Positions 59,435 through 64,000 of a stretch of DNA of 64,000 nucleotides are shown here, in pieces (the stretch's first letter is position 1; each line of letters opens with the position of its first letter). Origin of the DNA: Perilla frutescens. Lineage: Eukaryota; Streptophyta; Magnoliopsida; Lamiales; Lamiaceae. The notes under the pieces are model-generated. The model was not told where the DNA came from. It worked only from the letters and a program-made list of their open reading frames with translations, and ran no database searches. The translations under genes and the position numbers were made by a program. The stretch covers positions 3,658,001 through 3,722,000 of the forward strand of contig BRKX01000014.1 in the NCBI GenBank assembly GCA_026008535.1. The letters are read 5' to 3'.

Positions 59435-60229
59435 ATGACGGAAATTTATAGAATTATATATAATATATGTATTGATTTTTATATATTTATTTAGTTTTAG
59501 AATTTTATGAAATCCAAAATTAAATAAGATATTTAATTAATAAAGTTTTCTTTGGCAACAAATAAATATATTTTAAATAATATATATACATATATATGTG
59601 TGTGTGTGTGTCAATATTTAAGTGTGAATGAGATCGCGTCACGTTAGTCCCTCTAAATCCCCCATATTCTCTCCCTACAACCATAAATAGGGGTCTCCAT
59701 ATCGATTGAAAATCACACCAAAGTTAGAATTGAAGAGCTCAAGAAGTTGGAGGAAAATTTTCTACGAAGTTCTTTCCAACATTCAAGGTATTCCAGCGAG
59801 ATCCAAGTTGTTTTTCGTGGAAGCAAAGTGTTCTTCGCCTAAATCATCTCAAATCAAGTGTTCGATCTAGAATCAAGGTTTTCAACCCTTTAAACGGCGT
59901 TATAAAGTCTCAATACCCAAGGTATTTTAGCAAGATTCCATCGTGAAAGCAACATGTTCTTCTTCAGAATAACCTCAAATCCCGCGTTCGATCCGGAATC
60001 AAGGTTGGTGTCCCCCGGTTCACATTATTAAAGTTCAAACAAAAAGTCTGAGAATAACAAAGAGACAATTTACTCTAAAGATTTCAAAGACCATTTGAAG
60101 ATCAAATTTTGAAGAGAAGAATCAGAAGAAGAATAGAGATTGGATCGGTATAAATATATTTTGATTCGAAAATCATTTTATTTGTACACATTTTGTATTT
60201 ACCAAATAAAATACAAAAATTATGTTACA
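59435..60229 (+). mobile_element. 3' LTR of Gypsy element B
   Basis: It starts at about TGGATGACGGAAATTTATAG and ends TTATGTTACA. It contains a (TA)n(TG)n tract near 59580-59610 and a TATA-like CATAAATAGGGG block at about 59682. The R-U5 half matches 49621-end and 51116-51414 of locus A. Confidence 0.65.
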
Positions 60230-61110
60230 AACTTGTTACAAACTTGTTAAAAACCATCAGGTTAGTTTATAATTTTTCCATAAATTCAAGTTTTTATTGT
60301 TCAATCTCTTTGTTGGGATGTAATTTATGGAGAATTAATTTATGTGGATAAATGATCAAAAAATTATAATAGTATCATTTGATTGAAATAATATTTAAAT
60401 TATAAAATATAATATTTCAATCTCTTTGTTGGGATGCAATTTATATAGACGATATAATTGATTGTGAATGAATTCAAAATTACAATAGTACAATTCTATT
60501 GAATTAATATTTAAATTAAAAAATTAAATATAATATATTATATTACCATGAGATTATATTTTTTAATGTTTTTCTTGTTTGATAATTGGTGAAAAATTAA
60601 TTGATATGGACGAAGAATTAAAATAATACAATACTATTGAAATAAATATAATATATTATAAGTTAATAATTAAGTATATAATATAGTATATTACTATTTT
60701 ACTCTTAAATTGGGTGCAGATTTTGAATATAATAGGCAAATAATATTTTGTAAGAAGTTAAAGACACCTTCTATATAGGTGTATAGATATATTTTTCTTT
60801 TCTGACAAAATAACCTTTTTAGAGAAGGCATTTGTAAAACATTGGCATTGTTCTGCACCACCAACACTAGTTTTTTTTTCCTCTTACAATACCTTTTAAG
60901 GTAACAATTCTTAGACATTAAATCTACACTTGATGAATAATCATAACACAAAATCATGTGATTTTTTTATAAACTATTTCATGGTGGGACTGTTTCATAA
61001 GGCAACATGATTCCTTTTCTTACCATGATAAATGACTCCCCCCAAAAAAAGAAAGGAAAAACAGAAAAAAATGGCAAAGTTTGCAGTTGATCACTTTCAT
61101 CAACCACTGC
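60230..61110. other. Duplicated 3' flank of DXR copy 2
   Basis: It is paralogous to 51415-52592, beginning with the same post-LTR junction (AACTTGTTA). It includes the probable 3' UTR. No separate gene was found. Confidence 0.6.
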
Positions 61111-64000
61111 TTATACAAGAGCAGGACTTAAACCGGTCGCCCGCTGCAAACCGGCCGCATAGTCCCGTGCCCACAGGTCGTAGTGGACGATCTCCTCCAA
61201 CGAAGGCGACGTCACCAATTCTGCTCTATGCTTATCGCATGTCAGCTCCACAACCTTGAATATGTCCAGGTAACTGATTCTGTAACAGAGAGAAACAGAT
61301 CATCAGGTGCAGTTCTGTAAGGGCAAGAAAATCTACAGCTAGCCTTTTCTAACGGGGACAATATGATATCAGACGTGAATCATGCATTCATCAGCAAACG
61401 AGCACACTCACTAACGTGATGCTCCCTTTATCTATCGTGTAGTTTTATGTCCGTGACATTTTACAAAGACGGGCAGATTTTCCAAGTAGACGATGTCTAG
61501 GGGAATAACCGGAATATCCATGAAGGTATTACAGCCCAACAGCTTATATAATCAGATCTACATACATATCATTTTGATTTTCTTTAAGATAACAAGATTG
61601 AGTAACTCATGAAAGTAATGTGTTTGAGCACATGAATTTCAGGTCAAGGATTAAAGTACTCACTGCTCGTTGATAAACATTTCGACTGCTTTCTCATTAG
61701 CTGCACTAAGAACCCCGGTCATGGTCCCTCCAGCTCGCCCGGCAGCATATGCTAGATCCATTGACGGGTATTTGACATTGTCCGGTGACTTGAATGTTAG
61801 ATCGACCCTGAACCATTAAAATTGGAAATGAATTCTATGTGAACGAGCAAAAGTGGATTTTCAACAGTTGCTACTTATAAGTGCGTGGTAATTACTTGCA
61901 AAGGTCAAGGCGAGGCCATGTAATCTCAGAGCAGTAAACTCTGTCTGGCCATGATAAGGTGTATAGAATTGGCAAACGCATATCAGGCCATCCCAATTGT
62001 GCTAGCACAGAGGAATCCTGAATGGATAAACGAAGATGTAAAGAATACTTGACTATAATTTGAATATCGAGCAAGAAAAGTTGCCAAAGCAGCTCAACCA
62101 AAAAGTCAGCTAGTTAGAGCATGAAGATAATTTACCTGTGTCTCAATCATCGAATGTATGATAGATTGGGGATGAATAACAATCTCAATATCGTCATATT
62201 CAGCCCCAAACAAATAGTGAGCTTCTATAACTTCTAGACCCTGTCAGTACAAAATCACTTGGTTAGTCTAGTTGCCTGCAGATCTAGACTTGATCAAGCA
62301 TCAAACACAAGTTAAGAGGAGCAATATTCGATCATATATGATCGGGACATATGGCCTAAAGACGTATATGGAAGCGAAGTTCAGAACAAACCAACGGAAA
62401 TTACCTTGTTAAAGAGGGTTGCAGAGTCCACCGTGATTTTTTTCCCCATATTCCAGTTAGGATGCTTTAAAGCATCTGCTACTTTCACATCTTTCAATTT
62501 CTCGACCGGCAAATCCCTATCATTGACAGCACTGTTAGTTACATACTATGATACTAGCACAATGGAACTAGCAAAACAATCATAGAATCAGAAGCACAGC
62601 ACTACAAATGGGCAAAATAAGCAGTGCACGTTTACACGAGGAAGAGGCTTATTTACCTTACCAAATGATATCAATTAAAATGTAGAATAGGGTTTTAGAG
62701 AATTCATGAAGATACTGTAATAATTCTATACAAAGTATTATGGATGCAAAACATGATTACATCTTGTACTTAAACTAGCTAAATCTTGCTTCACAAAGCA
62801 GCTAAGGATGCAAGAATTTCTAAACAGACTTCTTCCTATGTAACAAATCGTCAATACCTGAAAGCACCCCCTGATGCAGTCAAAATTATACGCCTCAAAG
62901 CACCCTCCGGCAAGCCTTGGATACACTGTAAAATAAAATGTTTCATTTCTCAGCACGTAAAATCAGTAAAGGCGGCTAAATATTTATAAGGGTACTATAC
63001 CGATGGATATAAAATTTAACAACTACAGATATCTGCTAGTAACTTAGTCTTACTAGTAAAAATCAAAGAATTATGTACAATGTTTGGCCACCTTTAAACA
63101 TACCTGAAATATAGCAGAATGTTCAGAATCTGCAGGAAGAATCTTGACATTATGCTTATGCGCAAGAGGGAGGACAAAAGGTCCACCAGCAATTAGCGTC
63201 TCTTTATTGGCCAAAGCAATGTCTTTTCCAGCTTCTATGGCAGCCACTGTCGGCTAAAAAATCGGAACATAAATCAAATTCCTGAGAACATTATTCCATT
63301 GTGACACAACTTATTATAATAAAATAAAATAAAGTAAATAATGCAACTTCTGACTATCCAGAGGATTATCTGTCTATGGCAAAACAACAAGTAAGCTAAA
63401 AGCAGGATAAGTATTGGCTCTCTTCCCCCAATTAAATACAAAATGAAAAAAGGAAGTGTTTGTAATTGAACAATATGTTGATGTTGCATTCACTTTAGAC
63501 GTACTTTTTATACAGGCTGCATAGTTCCCACAAATGCACCTAATTTTAGAAGCCATTCCTAGATTTTACAAATGTATTATAACGAAGAGAAACACTTTCC
63601 CCTTTCATAAATCAAAGGTTTGTGAAAATAGCTACACATTCTAATGTGATTAGATGCTTTCATGAATCATCATTTCTTATTTGAAACTGGGTTCCAAGCT
63701 CATCGGCTCCCAAGGGAACACCAGCATCGATGCAGAATACACTCGAACAAATTTATGTATGCATTGGTCAATACAAAATGAAGCTGTGCAGATGTGACTA
63801 CAACCAGACATAATGGCATATCAAGCAAACAGAAGAAATGAAATTTTAATCTTAAAATCTGCAACTTCTGTTAAGAATATTTAAATTGGTGCTGTTTACG
63901 GTGGACCTATGTTGCTTGATCTACTCTAGAAAAGTGGAGAAAAACAGGATAATAAAAAAAAATTATACAATGGCATTAAAGAGTACCTTCAAACCTGCAC
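61111..64000 (-). CDS. DXR: 1-deoxy-D-xylulose 5-phosphate reductoisomerase (DXR), 5' end beyond window
   Basis: DXR converts DXP plus NADPH to 2-C-methyl-D-erythritol 4-phosphate, the committed step of the plastid MEP isoprenoid pathway. Exons on the minus strand: 63987-64000 (end of exon 5), 63104-63253 (PTVAAIEAGKDIALANKETL; metal-site LPADSEHSAIFQ), 62858-62925 (TASGGAF), 62405-62516 (flexible loop HPNWNMGKKITVDSATLFNK), 62136-62240 (GLEVIEAHYLFGAEYDDIEI), 61896-62017 (LGWPDMRLPILYTLSWPDRV), 61664-61807 (GRAGGTMTGVLSAANEKAV) and 61111-61279 (SYLDIFKVVELTCDKHRAEL... stop). All introns have GT-AG ends and all phases agree. No stop or frameshift was seen, and the catalytic residues covered by these exons are present. 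Exons 1-4 and most of 5 lie outside the window. The C-terminus ends SPALV. Confidence 0.95.

Overview
The window looks like plant nuclear DNA, most likely from a eudicot. It is very AT-rich. Its few genes have plant-type GT-AG introns, and one of them is a 12-exon plastid isoprenoid gene. The rest is dense with plant mobile elements: Stowaway, Mutator-like and hAT MITEs, Helitrons, Ty3/Gypsy and Ty1/Copia remnants, a LINE ORF1 fragment and tRNA-derived SINEs. All calls come from reading the sequence; no database search was run.

Layout. 1-8.1 kb: no host gene; a 976-bp long-TIR element with a perfect 9-bp target duplication, a SINE, a G/T-strand telomere-like array, a foldback, and a 1.3-kb hAT element with an 8-bp target duplication and the C-terminal end of a transposase. 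8.1-12.6 kb: three related inverted-repeat elements abutting one another, separated only by (TA)n tracts; the largest carries the zinc-knuckle end of a FAR1-related gene. 13.8-17.3 kb: a MITE field. 18.0-19.0 kb: the only complete single-exon gene, a DUF1645 protein. 21.3-24.0 kb: a decayed Copia element with a nested hAT-like MITE. 24-33 kb: gene-free, with a Mutator-like MITE (10-bp target duplication) and Helitron ends. 33.1-40.6 kb: a non-autonomous Ty3/Gypsy element (two LTRs, tRNA-Asp primer site, broken gag-protease, no reverse transcriptase or integrase) inserted in a LINE ORF1 fragment. 40.6-49 kb: gene-free, with an AAT microsatellite, a hAT MITE, a second cluster of TA-flanked elements, a Stowaway and another Mutator-like MITE. 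49-64 kb: a segmental duplication carrying two copies of the DXR gene (1-deoxy-D-xylulose 5-phosphate reductoisomerase, MEP pathway), both on the minus strand.

In the duplication, the left DXR copy keeps exons 2-7 and 12. It has lost exon 1 (transit peptide) and exons 8-11, yet exon 7 still joins exon 12 in frame. The right copy reads cleanly through exons 6-12 and runs off the window inside exon 5; it is the probable functional gene. A small SWIB-domain gene lies between them, head-to-head with the left copy. Both copies share the same retroelement LTR junction downstream, so that insertion predates the duplication.

I did not find a new enzymatic or defence system. The most unusual items are the TA-microsatellite-bounded transposon family with its captured FAR1-type fragment and conserved internal module, the in-phase four-exon loss in DXR, and a Gypsy element whose two LTRs have a strongly uneven divergence profile.
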